20,852 nt of DNA from JAICLL01 sp035252155 (GTDB taxonomy: Bacteria > Planctomycetota > Planctomycetia > Pirellulales > JAICIG01), in contig DATFDL010000261.1 of assembly GCA_035252155.1 (NCBI GenBank), positions 1-20,852 of the forward strand, given 5' to 3'. The position numbers were made by a program, and so were the translations under genes. Positions 1-7,492 of the stretch are shown here, one piece after another. The stretch's first letter is position 1, and each line of letters starts with the position of its first letter. Under the pieces are notes generated by a model, which searched no databases, had not been told where the DNA came from, and was given only the letters and a program-made list of their open reading frames with translations.

Positions 1-1
1 G

Positions 2-886
2 CTGGTTTGGCTGTTTCAAGAACCGACCATTCAGCGGCTGGCCGACGTGCTGCGTTCGGCCGATCAACCGGCCGCGTGCCTGGTGCCGATCCGCCCGATG
101 TCGGCCGGTTCGCGGCCACTGTTCTGCGTTCATCCGGCGGGCGGCACGGTGTTTTGTTATCGCGAATTGGCGCGGCACCTGCCCGACGATCTGCCGGTCT
201 ATGGCTTGCAGGCCCGCGGTATCGATGGCCGCGAGCCCCCCCGTGCCCGGCTCGAAGAGATGGCGGCCGATTACGCGGCCGAGATGCGATCGGTGCAGCC
301 GGCCGGGCCGTACCTGCTGCTGGGCTGGTCGCTGGGCGGGCTGATCGCCTACGAAACCGCGCGGCAGCTTGCCGAGGGCGGCGAAACCATCGGCTTGCTG
401 GCGGTGATCGATGCGGGCATGATCGGCCCCGATCAGAAATTCAGCGAAGACGACTTCCTGCCGATGTTGATGCAGCTCTTTCCGAATGAATACCGGCCCG
501 CCTTGGAGGACCTGAACGGATTGTCGGCGGCTGAGCAGCTTGATTTTTTCCGCGTGCGGGCCGAGCAGGCGCAGCTTGTCGGGGGCGGCGACAGCCCCAT
601 TCAAGACCAGCACGTCTTTCAAGTGTTTCAAGCCAATATGAGCGCGCTACTGGAGTATCAGCCGCGCCCCTATGCCGGCAAGCTGACGCTATTCCGCGCG
701 GCGCAGCTCGCCACGCCGTTGCACCACCAGCCGGCGCTGGGCTGGCTGCCCTGGGCCTTGGGGGGCGTCGACGAGCACCCCCTCGAAGGCGAGCACGTCA
801 ATCTCTTCCAGCCGCCGTACGTCTCGCGGCTGGCCGCGCAGTTGGCGGCGATTCTGACCGCCGACACGTCGGACAGCGGCGAATGA
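2..886 (+). CDS. C-terminal carrier-domain remnant plus thioesterase domain of an NRPS/PKS (5' partial)
   Basis: The reading frame is open from base 2 and stops at 884-886, so this is the 3' end of a larger gene. The first residues (LVWLFQEPTIQRLADVLR) look like the last helix of a peptidyl/acyl carrier domain. An alpha/beta-hydrolase thioesterase domain follows. Counting from the GTG at 47, the nucleophile elbow GWSLGG places Ser95, an acid is at Asp122 (AVIDAG) and the histidine is at His250 (EGEHVN), a complete triad in the usual order. Known for the family: such a domain releases the finished peptide or polyketide from the carrier by hydrolysis or cyclisation. The final residues are a short polar tail. 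The GTG at 47 is unlikely to be the true start because carrier sequence precedes it. The product cannot be inferred because the upstream modules lie outside the window. Confidence 0.9.
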   Translation: MVWLFQEPTIQRLADVLRSADQPAACLVPIRPMSAGSRPLFCVHPAGGTVFCYRELARHLPDDLPVYGLQARGIDGREPPRARLEEMAADYAAEMRSVQPAGPYLLLGWSLGGLIAYETARQLAEGGETIGLLAVIDAGMIGPDQKFSEDDFLPMLMQLFPNEYRPALEDLNGLSAAEQLDFFRVRAEQAQLVGGGDSPIQDQHVFQVFQANMSALLEYQPRPYAGKLTLFRAAQLATPLHHQPALGWLPWALGGVDEHPLEGEHVNLFQPPYVSRLAAQLAAILTADTSDSGE

Positions 887-908
887 AGGCAAAAAATGGA
901 AGAGAATT

Positions 909-937
909 AGGGTGGGACGAGCTTGCGAGTCCCACCA
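909..937. repeat. Half-element of the GTGGGACGAGC palindromic repeat
   Basis: An 8-bp stem, GGTGGGAC (911-918) and GTCCCACC (929-936), flanks a 10-base loop. The same sequence recurs at 12210 and, with small changes, at 10180. It lies between the thioesterase stop and the converging small gene at 944-1189. It could act as a weak terminator, but no T-run follows it. Confidence 0.75.
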
Positions 938-943
938 AACGGC

Positions 944-1189
944 TCAGTTAACTTCAGATGCGACCGCGGCCAGCAATCGCTGTTGTGATGTTTTGGCAAC
1001 CCTGACAGGCACAAAACGATCCGCCGGATAAAGATAGTCCTCTCCCGAGTCATCGACCACCCGGAGAAAGTCCTCACGCGCAGCATCATCGTCGGGCAGA
1101 ATTCGATAAATCTTTCGGGCCGTCAAATCATCGCATCCATCGTTCGCGACGCAGACCGCAAATCGGATCTTCGATTGTGTGCTTGCCAT
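944..1189 (-). CDS. Small conserved protein, second gene of a two-gene cassette
   Basis: This 81-residue protein of unknown function has an ATG start at 1189. It contains a patterned core: RFAVCVANDGCDD, then RKIYRILPDDDAA, then LRVVDDSGEDYLYP and a hydrophobic FVPV strand. From memory, very similar short proteins with the DESGEDYLYP signature recur in cyanobacteria and planctomycetes, always without a function; this was not checked by search. Its start lies 9 bases after the stop of the gene at 1199-1432, so the two are probably co-transcribed. The ribosome-binding site is weak (TCCTACG region), which fits coupling to the upstream gene. There is no signal peptide or membrane segment. A toxin-antitoxin or housekeeping two-protein role is only a guess from size and arrangement. 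Confidence 0.75.
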   Translation of the reverse strand: MASTQSKIRFAVCVANDGCDDLTARKIYRILPDDDAAREDFLRVVDDSGEDYLYPADRFVPVRVAKTSQQRLLAAVASEVN

Positions 1190-1198
1190 ACCGATATT

Positions 1199-1432
1199 CT
1201 ATCGTAGGAACCGCTTGATTTTCATCTTTCGCTTGCCGATTCCATGCGCTTCATACCAATGGACTTCCGCCCAGCGGACGCTGCCGTTGGCCAGCCACAC
1301 ACGCGCCCTCGCTTTGAGCTTTCGCCAGCGGCGGCCACCGAAGCGAGCTTTAAGATCGGCATTCTCCCTGATCGACAGGTTGACGGCGATCGTCTGGGTA
1401 TCGAGAAGTTCGCCGACCAGCTCAAAATACAT
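1199..1432 (-). CDS. Small basic conserved protein, first gene of a two-gene cassette
   Basis: This 77-residue protein starts at the ATG at 1432 (MYFELVGELLDTQTIAV). It is basic, with a GRRWRKLKARARV stretch followed by AEVHWYEAHGIGKRKMKIK near the C-terminus. I recall the EVHWYEAHGIG motif from short uncharacterised proteins of cyanobacteria and planctomycetes, but no function is known to me. It is probably translated first in a tight pair with the gene at 944-1189 (9-base gap, same strand). The high lysine/arginine content and size would suit a toxin or an RNA-binding protein, but no catalytic motif is recognisable. It lies alone between plus-strand genes, as mobile two-gene cassettes often do. 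The 177 bases upstream (1433-1609) show nothing recognisable. Confidence 0.72.
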   Translation of the reverse strand: MYFELVGELLDTQTIAVNLSIRENADLKARFGGRRWRKLKARARVWLANGSVRWAEVHWYEAHGIGKRKMKIKRFLR

Positions 1433-1609
1433 TCGTCGAAGCTATCACTATAACTGCCAGCGATCAAGGAATCCGCCTAGCCGATTACCGTCTCGCTTCC
1501 TTGCCCAAAACCCCGAGAACCGCAAGATTCTGAACTACCGGTTAAACCCCGCCAAGCCTCGCGGCCGATAAATCGCGATGAGACAGCTAAATTATCATCC
1601 GAAGGCGGC

Positions 1610-3682
1610 ATGTTTATGGCTCGCATTCCTTTCGCTTCGGCATGCACGGCGGTGGCGATCCTGGTTTCGTCGCACGGGCTCGTGTTGGCGCAACACTATA
1701 CCCATAGCCCGCATCGCTCGACGATCGGCGAACGGTTCGACCGGTTCCGCCGCTCGCTGCTGGGTGAGGACGAGCCTGCGCCGACCCCGGCTAAAGTGGC
1801 CCGCGCTCCCAGCACCACGCGCACCGATGGCGGCAGCCAGCCACGCATGACGCGGCAATCAGCGGTCAAGGCCCAGGGCAAAGCCAAACCGCCTAGTTCC
1901 ACCTGGTCGACGTCCACGGCCAAGCGCGCCCGGCCCAGCCGGTCGGCCGCGGCCAGCAAGTCGAATTCCAGTCGTCGCGGCACGGCGGCCAACCAGACGC
2001 CCGCCGAATTGCCGCCCGTTTTGTCGGATGACGAGACTGCAATCGAACCACAACCGCTGGTCGCCGACACTGAGGAAGCCGGTTCAGCCGCGGGCGAGGA
2101 ATCCGCTGCGTCAGAATCTGACGACGACGCGCCCCGCGTGGCCCGCGTCGAAAGGCACACATCGGGTCCAACACGGCCCGATCCCAGCATGCTCTTTTCG
2201 CGCAGCACGCCGCTGGTAACGGTGCGGGGCAGTGGGCCGCGGCGGCTGGCGGTTGGACAAGTCGCCGAATACCGAGTGGTGGTAATCAACGAAGGTTCGC
2301 AACCGGCCAGCGACGTGGCGGTGCGGATCGGATTACCCGCCGCCATCGAAGTGCAATCAAGCAAAGCAACGTCGGGCGCGATCGAGCCGGCCACCGGTGG
2401 CGGCGCCCTGCAATGGACGCTGCGGACCTTGGCCCCTGACAACGAAGAAGAATGCGTATTGAAACTTTCGGCCCGCGACAACCGGCCATTCGACTTCGAT
2501 GTGAAGCTCGACGCGGCGCCCGTGGCGGTGAAGCACACGGTCGAGGTGGAAGAAGCCCAGTTGGCCTTGGCCATCGATGGGCCGAGCCAGGTGCTGGCCG
2601 GCAGCAAGGAAGTATATCGCCTCACCGTTAGCAATCCGGGCAATGGAGCCGCGGAAAACGTGGTGGTGCATCTGCTACCGCTCACGTCCGACGAAGGCGA
2701 GGTTTCGAGCCACCGCATCGGCACGGTGGGCGGTGGCGAAAGCAAAGTGGTCGAGATCGAGTTGGCCGCGCGCCAAGGTGGCCAGCTTAGCATCCAGGCG
2801 CAAGCGACCGGCGACGGCGACCTGAAGGCCTCCGCGGTGGAAGAAGTGACGGTCCGCCAGCCCGGCATCCACCTCGAAGTGGTCGGCCCGGCCCGGCAAT
2901 ATGCCGGCGCCGCCGCGACTTACCAGGTTCACTTGCGCAATCCCGGCGACGCCCCGGCCCGCCGCGTGAAAGTGACCGCGGCCCTGCCCGAAAAAGCAGA
3001 GTATGTGGCCGCCAGTCACGACGGCAAATTCGACGCCAAGCACAACCAAGCGGTATGGAGCGTGGCGAGCTTGGCGCCCGGCGTCGAGCAGATTTTTACA
3101 GTCAAGTGCATCGTGCATGCCGGCGGAGAGAACCGTGTCGAAGCGACGGCCATCGGCGACGGCGATCTGCGGCACTCGAACGTAGCCCTGACCGAGGTGT
3201 TGGCGGTGGCCGACCTGGTGCTCGACGTGTCGGACCCGTCGGGGGCGATCGCGATTGGTGACGATGCCCTCTATGAGGTGCGCATCCGTAACCGGGGCGA
3301 CAAGGCCGCTGAGGGCATCGACATCGTCGCTTTCTTCTCGAAGGGAATCGAGCCGGTAACGGTCGATGGCGGGGCGTTCACCCTGACGCCGGGTACCGTT
3401 TCATTCGATAGCATTCCGACGCTGGCGGCCGGCAAAGAACTGGTATTCAAAGTACACGCCAAGGCCGAAAGCGCTGGCACGCACCGGTTCCGCGTCGAGT
3501 TGCAATGCAAATCGGTGGGCACGAAGCTGACGCAAGAAGAGACGACGCTGTTCTACGGTGAGGAAGCGTCGCCCGAGGTTCACGCCGAAGCGCCGACTGA
3601 AGAAGCGCCGCATACCGCACAGGCTCCGGCCATCCGCGCGCCACGCCTGGCCACGCCGCGCCCAGGTACAGAATTGCGGTAG
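1610..3682 (+). CDS. Secreted protein with four DUF11-like Ig-fold repeats
   Basis: A 690-residue protein. Residues 1-28 form a signal peptide ending near VLAQ. Residues about 55-195 are a low-complexity linker, first Arg/Lys/Ser/Thr/Ala-rich and then acidic, and are probably disordered. Four beta-sandwich repeats of roughly 105-115 residues follow (about 200-313, 314-418, 419-533, 534-648). Each opens with a phrase such as GPSQVLAGSKEVYRLTVSNP and has a paired VKVTAALP-type strand and an L-APG--- end. This is the DUF11/CARDB-like pattern of bacterial surface proteins. The tail (650-690) is Pro/Ala/Glu-rich. A GAAGG at 1601 could serve either the ATG at 1610 or the one at 1616. An extracellular adhesive or structural role is inferred. 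There is no enzyme motif, anchor or sorting signal. Confidence 0.88.
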   Translation: MFMARIPFASACTAVAILVSSHGLVLAQHYTHSPHRSTIGERFDRFRRSLLGEDEPAPTPAKVARAPSTTRTDGGSQPRMTRQSAVKAQGKAKPPSSTWSTSTAKRARPSRSAAASKSNSSRRGTAANQTPAELPPVLSDDETAIEPQPLVADTEEAGSAAGEESAASESDDDAPRVARVERHTSGPTRPDPSMLFSRSTPLVTVRGSGPRRLAVGQVAEYRVVVINEGSQPASDVAVRIGLPAAIEVQSSKATSGAIEPATGGGALQWTLRTLAPDNEEECVLKLSARDNRPFDFDVKLDAAPVAVKHTVEVEEAQLALAIDGPSQVLAGSKEVYRLTVSNPGNGAAENVVVHLLPLTSDEGEVSSHRIGTVGGGESKVVEIELAARQGGQLSIQAQATGDGDLKASAVEEVTVRQPGIHLEVVGPARQYAGAAATYQVHLRNPGDAPARRVKVTAALPEKAEYVAASHDGKFDAKHNQAVWSVASLAPGVEQIFTVKCIVHAGGENRVEATAIGDGDLRHSNVALTEVLAVADLVLDVSDPSGAIAIGDDALYEVRIRNRGDKAAEGIDIVAFFSKGIEPVTVDGGAFTLTPGTVSFDSIPTLAAGKELVFKVHAKAESAGTHRFRVELQCKSVGTKLTQEETTLFYGEEASPEVHAEAPTEEAPHTAQAPAIRAPRLATPRPGTELR

Positions 3683-3730
3683 CGCGCGAGAGTCTTCCGC
3701 CGCTTCCGATCGCGCGTGGGCGCCTGGCAC

Positions 3731-4435
3731 TCACCCAGGCAACAAGAGCTTGGAGCGACGCTCAAGATCGACGGCGCGCCACATGTACCAACTCGCGACC
3801 GAACGATACGGCCGCCAGCGCTCGGCGTGGCGCGTCAGGTCGGCGGGGGCCGGCAGCTCGCGCTTGGCGTAGGTGAGCATGAAACCGCGCCGCACGCCGA
3901 GATCGGCCACCGGCAACACGTCGGGCCGGCCCAACCGAAACATCAACAGCATCTCGGCCGTCCATCGCCCGACGCCGCGCACCTGGATCAGACGGGCGAC
4001 GATCTCGTCGTCGTCCATCTTTCGCAGCCGGGCGAAGCTAGGCACGGTGCCGTCGATGGTTTTGGCCGCCAGGTCCTTGACCGCCAAAACTTTCGCCCGC
4101 GAGAGGCCCGCCTGCCGCAGCACCTCGTCACGGGCCGCCGCGATGGCCTCGGGCTGCACGCCGCGGCGATGGGGAAACTGCGCCGTCACGCGGCCGAAAA
4201 TTGTCGCGGCGGCTTTGCCCGAAAGTTGCTGATAAATAATCGCCCGCAACAATGCTTGAAACGGGCTTTGAACTTTTTCGGGCCGCAGCGTGAACGGGCC
4301 GGCACGCGCAATCAGCCGGGCGAGCCGTCGGTCGGCCTGCGAAAGATGTTCGACCGCCGCCGCGGGATCGAACGCCAGCGGCTGCGCCCCGCGAGGCTTT
4401 GGAGTCGCGAAAACAGGGTTGTCGGAGTCGGCCAT
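3731..4435 (-). CDS. DNA-3-methyladenine glycosylase II-like protein (HhH-GPD family)
   Basis: A 234-residue cytosolic repair enzyme of the AlkA class. The helix-hairpin-helix is at residues 150-170 (LIQVRGVGRWTAEMLL), followed by the catalytic aspartate Asp178 in PVADLGVRRG. The N-terminal part contains the conserved FQALLRAIIYQQLSGKAA segment. Family members flip alkylated purines out of the helix and cleave the glycosidic bond. No C-terminal four-cysteine iron-sulfur motif is present, which argues against the MutY and endonuclease III branches. It lacks the AlkA N-terminal extra domain, as expected for the short AlkA form. It converges on the DUF11 gene (48-base gap). No clear ribosome-binding site precedes the ATG at 4435. 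Confidence 0.9.
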   Translation of the reverse strand: MADSDNPVFATPKPRGAQPLAFDPAAAVEHLSQADRRLARLIARAGPFTLRPEKVQSPFQALLRAIIYQQLSGKAAATIFGRVTAQFPHRRGVQPEAIAAARDEVLRQAGLSRAKVLAVKDLAAKTIDGTVPSFARLRKMDDDEIVARLIQVRGVGRWTAEMLLMFRLGRPDVLPVADLGVRRGFMLTYAKRELPAPADLTRHAERWRPYRSVASWYMWRAVDLERRSKLLLPG

Positions 4436-4523
4436 GTGCGTGACTGCTTAGCATGCCACGCACGCTCGTTTGCCGCAAGACGGATCGCAGGAGCTATACT
4501 TCACGCGGACGTGATTGCGGTAA

Positions 4524-4599
4524 TGTGGGACAGCCGCCCCCGGCTGTCTCGCGGTCGCCTTTGGCGACCACCTCACAGCCGGGGGCGGCTGTGCCACAC
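4524..4599. repeat. Nested palindromic repeat, CAGCCG-type with GGTCGCC inner hairpin
   Basis: The outer arms ACAGCCGCCCCCGGCTGT and ACAGCCGGGGGCGGCTGT bracket an inner perfect hairpin, GGTCGCC-TTT-GGCGACC (4553-4569). Each outer arm is itself close to palindromic, so several alternative stems are possible. A related element with a different inner hairpin lies at 10036-10115. It sits between the divergent AlkA-like gene and the exported protein at 4686. The rest of the gap (4436-4685) shows nothing else recognisable. Confidence 0.85.
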
Positions 4600-4685
4600 C
4601 GGCGGCGGATCTCGAATTCGCGGCCGCGTGGAGTATACAATTAAGGACAGTTTGAAATTCTTTCGGATCCAGCGAGGTAACGATC

Positions 4686-5192
4686 ATGAACCTGCGAATC
4701 TGCTTGACGGCGTGTTGGGTGGCGGCCGGCGGACTTCTTGTGGGGCAGTCGCCCGTCGCGGCTCAAGCTCCGCGTTACGCGGCCCAGCTCACCCCCAGCG
4801 CCAATGTGTCGCCCGACCATGCGCCCCAAGGCCGGCCTGAAAACCGCTGGCGCTACCGATTCCACAGCGACACCTGGTGGTATTGGACGGCCGATAATGC
4901 GTGGGCTTATTGGAACGGCGACCTGTGGGTGCCCTATACGGGCCAGCCGGGCTCGGCCGATCTGGCGCCAGGCTCGCAGTTGGGTCCGATTGCCGGGCCG
5001 GTCGGCTTGCAGGGCGTTTTTATCCGCGGGCCGCAGTCAGGTTTGATCCGCGTCGGCGATCGGGCTTCAACCAAGATGCTGCCCCGCGGCACGGTGATGC
5101 CGCGATTTCTACGCGGCGAGTTTACTGAAAACCCCGAACGGCAAACGCCCGACGCCACCGCGAACGAAGAGCCAAAGCCGGGGGAAGACTAG
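4686..5192 (+). CDS. Small exported protein with aromatic RWRYR..WWYW motif
   Basis: A 168-residue protein with a signal peptide at residues 1-26 (cleavage near PVAAQA). A tryptophan/tyrosine-rich core follows: NRWRYRFHSDTWWYWTADNAWAYW. I recall this pattern from exported planctomycete proteins of unknown function. The middle carries Gly/Pro turns, and the tail is a charged Pro/Glu stretch. The start is supported by GAGGT about ten bases before the ATG at 4686. No enzyme motif is visible; a cell-envelope role is inferred from export alone. Confidence 0.8.
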   Translation: MNLRICLTACWVAAGGLLVGQSPVAAQAPRYAAQLTPSANVSPDHAPQGRPENRWRYRFHSDTWWYWTADNAWAYWNGDLWVPYTGQPGSADLAPGSQLGPIAGPVGLQGVFIRGPQSGLIRVGDRASTKMLPRGTVMPRFLRGEFTENPERQTPDATANEEPKPGED

Positions 5193-5326
5193 TTGTGCGG
5201 GACACCAGGGCCGGATAGGCTTAGAGGAAGCAGCGTTGGGCATTGGATTTGCTCGGCCCCCTTTTCCCACATCGGCCCTGGCATCGGCCAGCGGCCGAGG
5301 AGGGCCAGAAACCGTCCCTGTTCGAA

Positions 5327-5332
5327 AAGGAG
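5327..5332 (+). promoter_or_regulatory. Ribosome-binding site that fixes the dksA-like start
   Basis: AAGGAG ends nine bases before the ATG at 5342. It supports that start over an upstream one at 5243, which would add 33 residues with no family resemblance. Confidence 0.75.
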
Positions 5333-5341
5333 ATCGCTACG

Positions 5342-5704
5342 ATGCAAAAGTCGGCGTTGAACAAGTACAAGAATATGCTGATTGACACTCGCAACCGGCT
5401 CTCGGGCGAGGTTTCGCGGCTGATCGAGGCGGTGCCCGAAAAGGCCGGGGCGGCCGGCGACCTCTCGCACGTGCCGACTCACAACGCCGACCGTGAAAGC
5501 GAGGACATCGACAACGAGATGTCGTTGATTCACAACGAAGAGGCCATTCTGGCCGATGTGCAAGGGGCCTTGGAACGGATCGAAGACGGCACCTATGGCA
5601 CGTGCGACGAGTGCGGTGGCAAGATCGCCGAAGCCCGGCTCGAAGCCCTGCCGTACACCCCTTATTGCATCGACTGCGCCTCGAAGGCCGCCCAGGTCTG
5701 GTAG
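5342..5704 (+). CDS. DksA/TraR-family C4 zinc-finger protein
   Basis: A 120-residue protein. An N-terminal alpha-helical half (about 5-82, probably a coiled-coil hairpin) is followed by a C4 zinc finger formed by Cys88, Cys91, Cys109 and Cys112 (CDECGGKI and YCIDC). The segment ALERIEDGTYGTCDECGG is the family signature. True DksA binds in the RNA polymerase secondary channel and works with ppGpp; several relatives do this without ppGpp or have no known role. At the helix-hairpin tip the DksA pair DxxDxA is not obvious: the residues here are DRESEDIDNEMS. A DksA-like role is therefore possible but not shown. The start is fixed by AAGGAG. It stands alone, 87 bases before the next gene. Confidence 0.88.
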   Translation: MQKSALNKYKNMLIDTRNRLSGEVSRLIEAVPEKAGAAGDLSHVPTHNADRESEDIDNEMSLIHNEEAILADVQGALERIEDGTYGTCDECGGKIAEARLEALPYTPYCIDCASKAAQVW

Positions 5705-5791
5705 CCAACTTCGCTGGCATCGCGGGCCGCGGCGCGTTACCATACGGGCCGCAACGGGCATGGACGCATACCGCAAACAAGGAGTGCCGCG

Positions 5792-6313
5792 ATGTGGGAA
5801 AAGCTAAAGGACCGTCGAGCCGCGTGGTTAGTCGTGGGTCTGTGCGGAGGACTTCTCATCCGCGGGGCATGGCCCGAAACGCCCGCCTGGGCGGTGGCCA
5901 CCGATAGCGACGAAAGCTGCGCGATCGCCACCGGCCCACTCGACGATTCGTTCGAGGGATTTTACTTTCTTGATTTCGCAAGCGGTGAATTGCGAGGCAC
6001 GGCGCTCAGCCCGGTGACGCGCAAGTTTTTCGCGACGTTCAGCGCCAATGTGGCGCATGACCTGGGTGTCGACGCCCGGCGCAACCCTAAATACCTGTTG
6101 GCCACCGGCAATGCTCAGTTCCGCCCCGGCGGCGGTCCCGTGCAGCCGGCCAGCGGCATCGTTTACGTGTTTGAATTGACCAGCGGCAAAGTGGCCGCTT
6201 ACGCCGTGCCGTGGTCGCTGGCGCAGACCAATACATCAGTTCCGCTTCACAACGCCGCGATGAAACTGCTCAGCGTCATGCAAATGCGTACTCCCTTGCC
6301 GCAAGAAGAATAA
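5792..6313 (+). CDS. Exported or membrane-anchored planctomycete-type conserved protein
   Basis: A 173-residue protein with one hydrophobic segment at residues 10-25 and a cleavage-like AWAVA at 32-36, so it is probably secreted or anchored. The mature part opens with CAIATGPLDDSFEGFYFLDFASGELRGTALSP and continues with a PKYLLATGNAQFR strand. From memory, this pattern occurs in conserved planctomycete proteins of unknown function; it looks like a small beta-rich domain. An AAGGAG sequence supports the ATG at 5792. No catalytic residues can be assigned. It is followed by a long perfect inverted repeat and then thiS. Confidence 0.78.
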   Translation: MWEKLKDRRAAWLVVGLCGGLLIRGAWPETPAWAVATDSDESCAIATGPLDDSFEGFYFLDFASGELRGTALSPVTRKFFATFSANVAHDLGVDARRNPKYLLATGNAQFRPGGGPVQPASGIVYVFELTSGKVAAYAVPWSLAQTNTSVPLHNAAMKLLSVMQMRTPLPQEE

Positions 6314-6330
6314 GAACGTTGATCTCCAAC

Positions 6331-6387
6331 TTGTAGGTCAGGCTTTCCAGCCTGGCAGAGCGTCAGGCTGGAAAGCCTGACCTACAA
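6331..6387. repeat. Perfect 24-bp inverted repeat (GTAGGTCAGGC type)
   Basis: Arms 6331-6354 and 6364-6387 are perfect reverse complements separated by nine bases. The outer end is TTGTAGGTCAGGC and its mirror is GCCTGACCTACAA. No T-run follows, so a simple intrinsic terminator is unlikely, although the RNA would fold strongly. It lies between 5792-6313 and thiS, where a leader for the thi genes would be. No TPP-riboswitch core is visible. Confidence 0.92.
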
Positions 6388-6411
6388 TTGGTCGCCTCAT
6401 CAATCCGAAAC

Positions 6412-6612
6412 ATGGACATCATCGTCAACGGTTCGTCTCGCCAGGTGTCCGCCGCGCTCACTGTGGCGGCCTTGCTGGTAGAGCTGGCCGTTGAGCCTCG
6501 GTATGTGGCCGTCGAAGTCAATCAAGAACTTGTGCCTCGCGCGCGGCACCGCGATTGGAAGCTGGCCGAGGGAGACCATTTGGAAGTCGTCACACTTGTC
6601 GGGGGAGGATAA
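6412..6612 (+). CDS. thiS: Sulfur carrier protein ThiS
   Basis: A 66-residue ubiquitin-like protein (MDIIVNGSSRQVSAAL..). It ends in LVGGG, so it keeps the C-terminal Gly-Gly that is adenylated and converted to a thiocarboxylate. It supplies sulfur to ThiG for the thiazole half of thiamin. The ATG at 6412 fits family length; a TTG eight codons upstream would add residues without resemblance, and no strong ribosome-binding site marks either. It is six bases from thiG and so almost certainly co-transcribed. ThiF, ThiE and ThiO are not in the window. Confidence 0.92.
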   Translation: MDIIVNGSSRQVSAALTVAALLVELAVEPRYVAVEVNQELVPRARHRDWKLAEGDHLEVVTLVGGG

Positions 6613-6618
6613 AACCAC

Positions 6619-7482
6619 GTGAGCATCGAATCGTTGGCGCCTCCTGCGAGCACATCAACTTCGTCTGAGCTATTGCGGTTGGGCAATCACACGCTCGCCA
6701 GCCGCTTGATCGTGGGCACCGGCAAATACGTCGATTACGCGGTGATGGCCGAGTCGCTCGAAGCATCGGGCACCGAGTGCATCACGGTGGCTGTGCGCCG
6801 CGAGCGGCTGGTCGACTCGCAGGGCCGCAACCTGCTCGACTATATCGACACCAACCGTTACGTGCTGCTGCCCAACACGGCCGGTTGTTTTTCAGCCGAC
6901 GACGCGGTGCGCGTGGCCCGGCTGGGCCGCGACCTCTTGCAGGGTCTGGAAAATCCCGGCGCCGACTGGGTGAAGCTCGAAGTGCTCGGCGACAAAAAAA
7001 CGCTGCTTCCCGACCCTGTGGCCACGCTTGCAGCGACCGAGAAACTCGTAGCCGACGGCTTCCAGGTGCTTTGTTACACAACCGACGATCCGATCACCGC
7101 CCGGCGTTTGAAAGAAGCCGGGGCGACCAGCGTGATGCCCGCCGGCAGCCCCATCGGTTCCGGACAGGGAATTCTTAACCCGAACAACATCCGGATTTGT
7201 CTGGAGTACCTCAAGGAAGGCGACCCCGACTATCCGGTGATCGTTGATGCTGGCGTCGGCACCGCCAGCGACGTGGCGATCGCCATGGAGTTGGGCGTCG
7301 ATGGCGTTTTATTAAACACAGGCATTGCCCACGCGGCCGACCCGGTGCGCATGGCCCGGGCCATGAAGGCTGCGACCGAAGCCGGGCGATTGGCGCATCT
7401 CTCAGGCCGTATTCCCAAGCGTCTCTACGCCACCGCGAGTAGCCCCGAAGAAGGCACGATCGCGCCCGCGCGGCCGCGGTAA
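6619..7482 (+). CDS. thiG: Thiazole synthase ThiG
   Basis: A 287-residue TIM-barrel enzyme with a GTG start at 6619 behind GGGGGAGGAT. It joins deoxyxylulose phosphate, dehydroglycine and ThiS-thiocarboxylate to make the thiamin thiazole. Signatures: SRLIVGTGKY near the N-terminus, the Schiff-base lysine Lys119 in ADWVKLEVLGD, the phosphate-binding PAGSPIGSGQGI and VIVDAGVGTASDVA, and the C-terminal VLLNTGIAHAADPVRMA. About 20 residues precede the barrel, and a short Ala/Pro/Arg tail ends the protein. It pairs with thiS and converges, with a ten-base gap, on the gene at 7493-8041. Confidence 0.96.
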   Translation: MSIESLAPPASTSTSSELLRLGNHTLASRLIVGTGKYVDYAVMAESLEASGTECITVAVRRERLVDSQGRNLLDYIDTNRYVLLPNTAGCFSADDAVRVARLGRDLLQGLENPGADWVKLEVLGDKKTLLPDPVATLAATEKLVADGFQVLCYTTDDPITARRLKEAGATSVMPAGSPIGSGQGILNPNNIRICLEYLKEGDPDYPVIVDAGVGTASDVAIAMELGVDGVLLNTGIAHAADPVRMARAMKAATEAGRLAHLSGRIPKRLYATASSPEEGTIAPARPR

Positions 7483-7492
7483 TTTATAGAAA

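Noticed and set aside
1696..2868. Long open frame on the minus strand opposite the DUF11 gene
   Set aside because: It mirrors the high-GC codon bias of the real gene and shows no domain or start signal, only Ser/Ala/Thr-rich translation.
3716..4840. 374-codon plus-strand frame over the AlkA-like gene
   Set aside because: The helix-hairpin-helix and catalytic Asp on the minus strand are unambiguous, and the plus frame runs through a palindromic repeat.
6314..6411. TPP riboswitch before thiS
   Set aside because: The conserved CUGAGA-type core and the two-arm layout are absent; only a simple inverted repeat is present.
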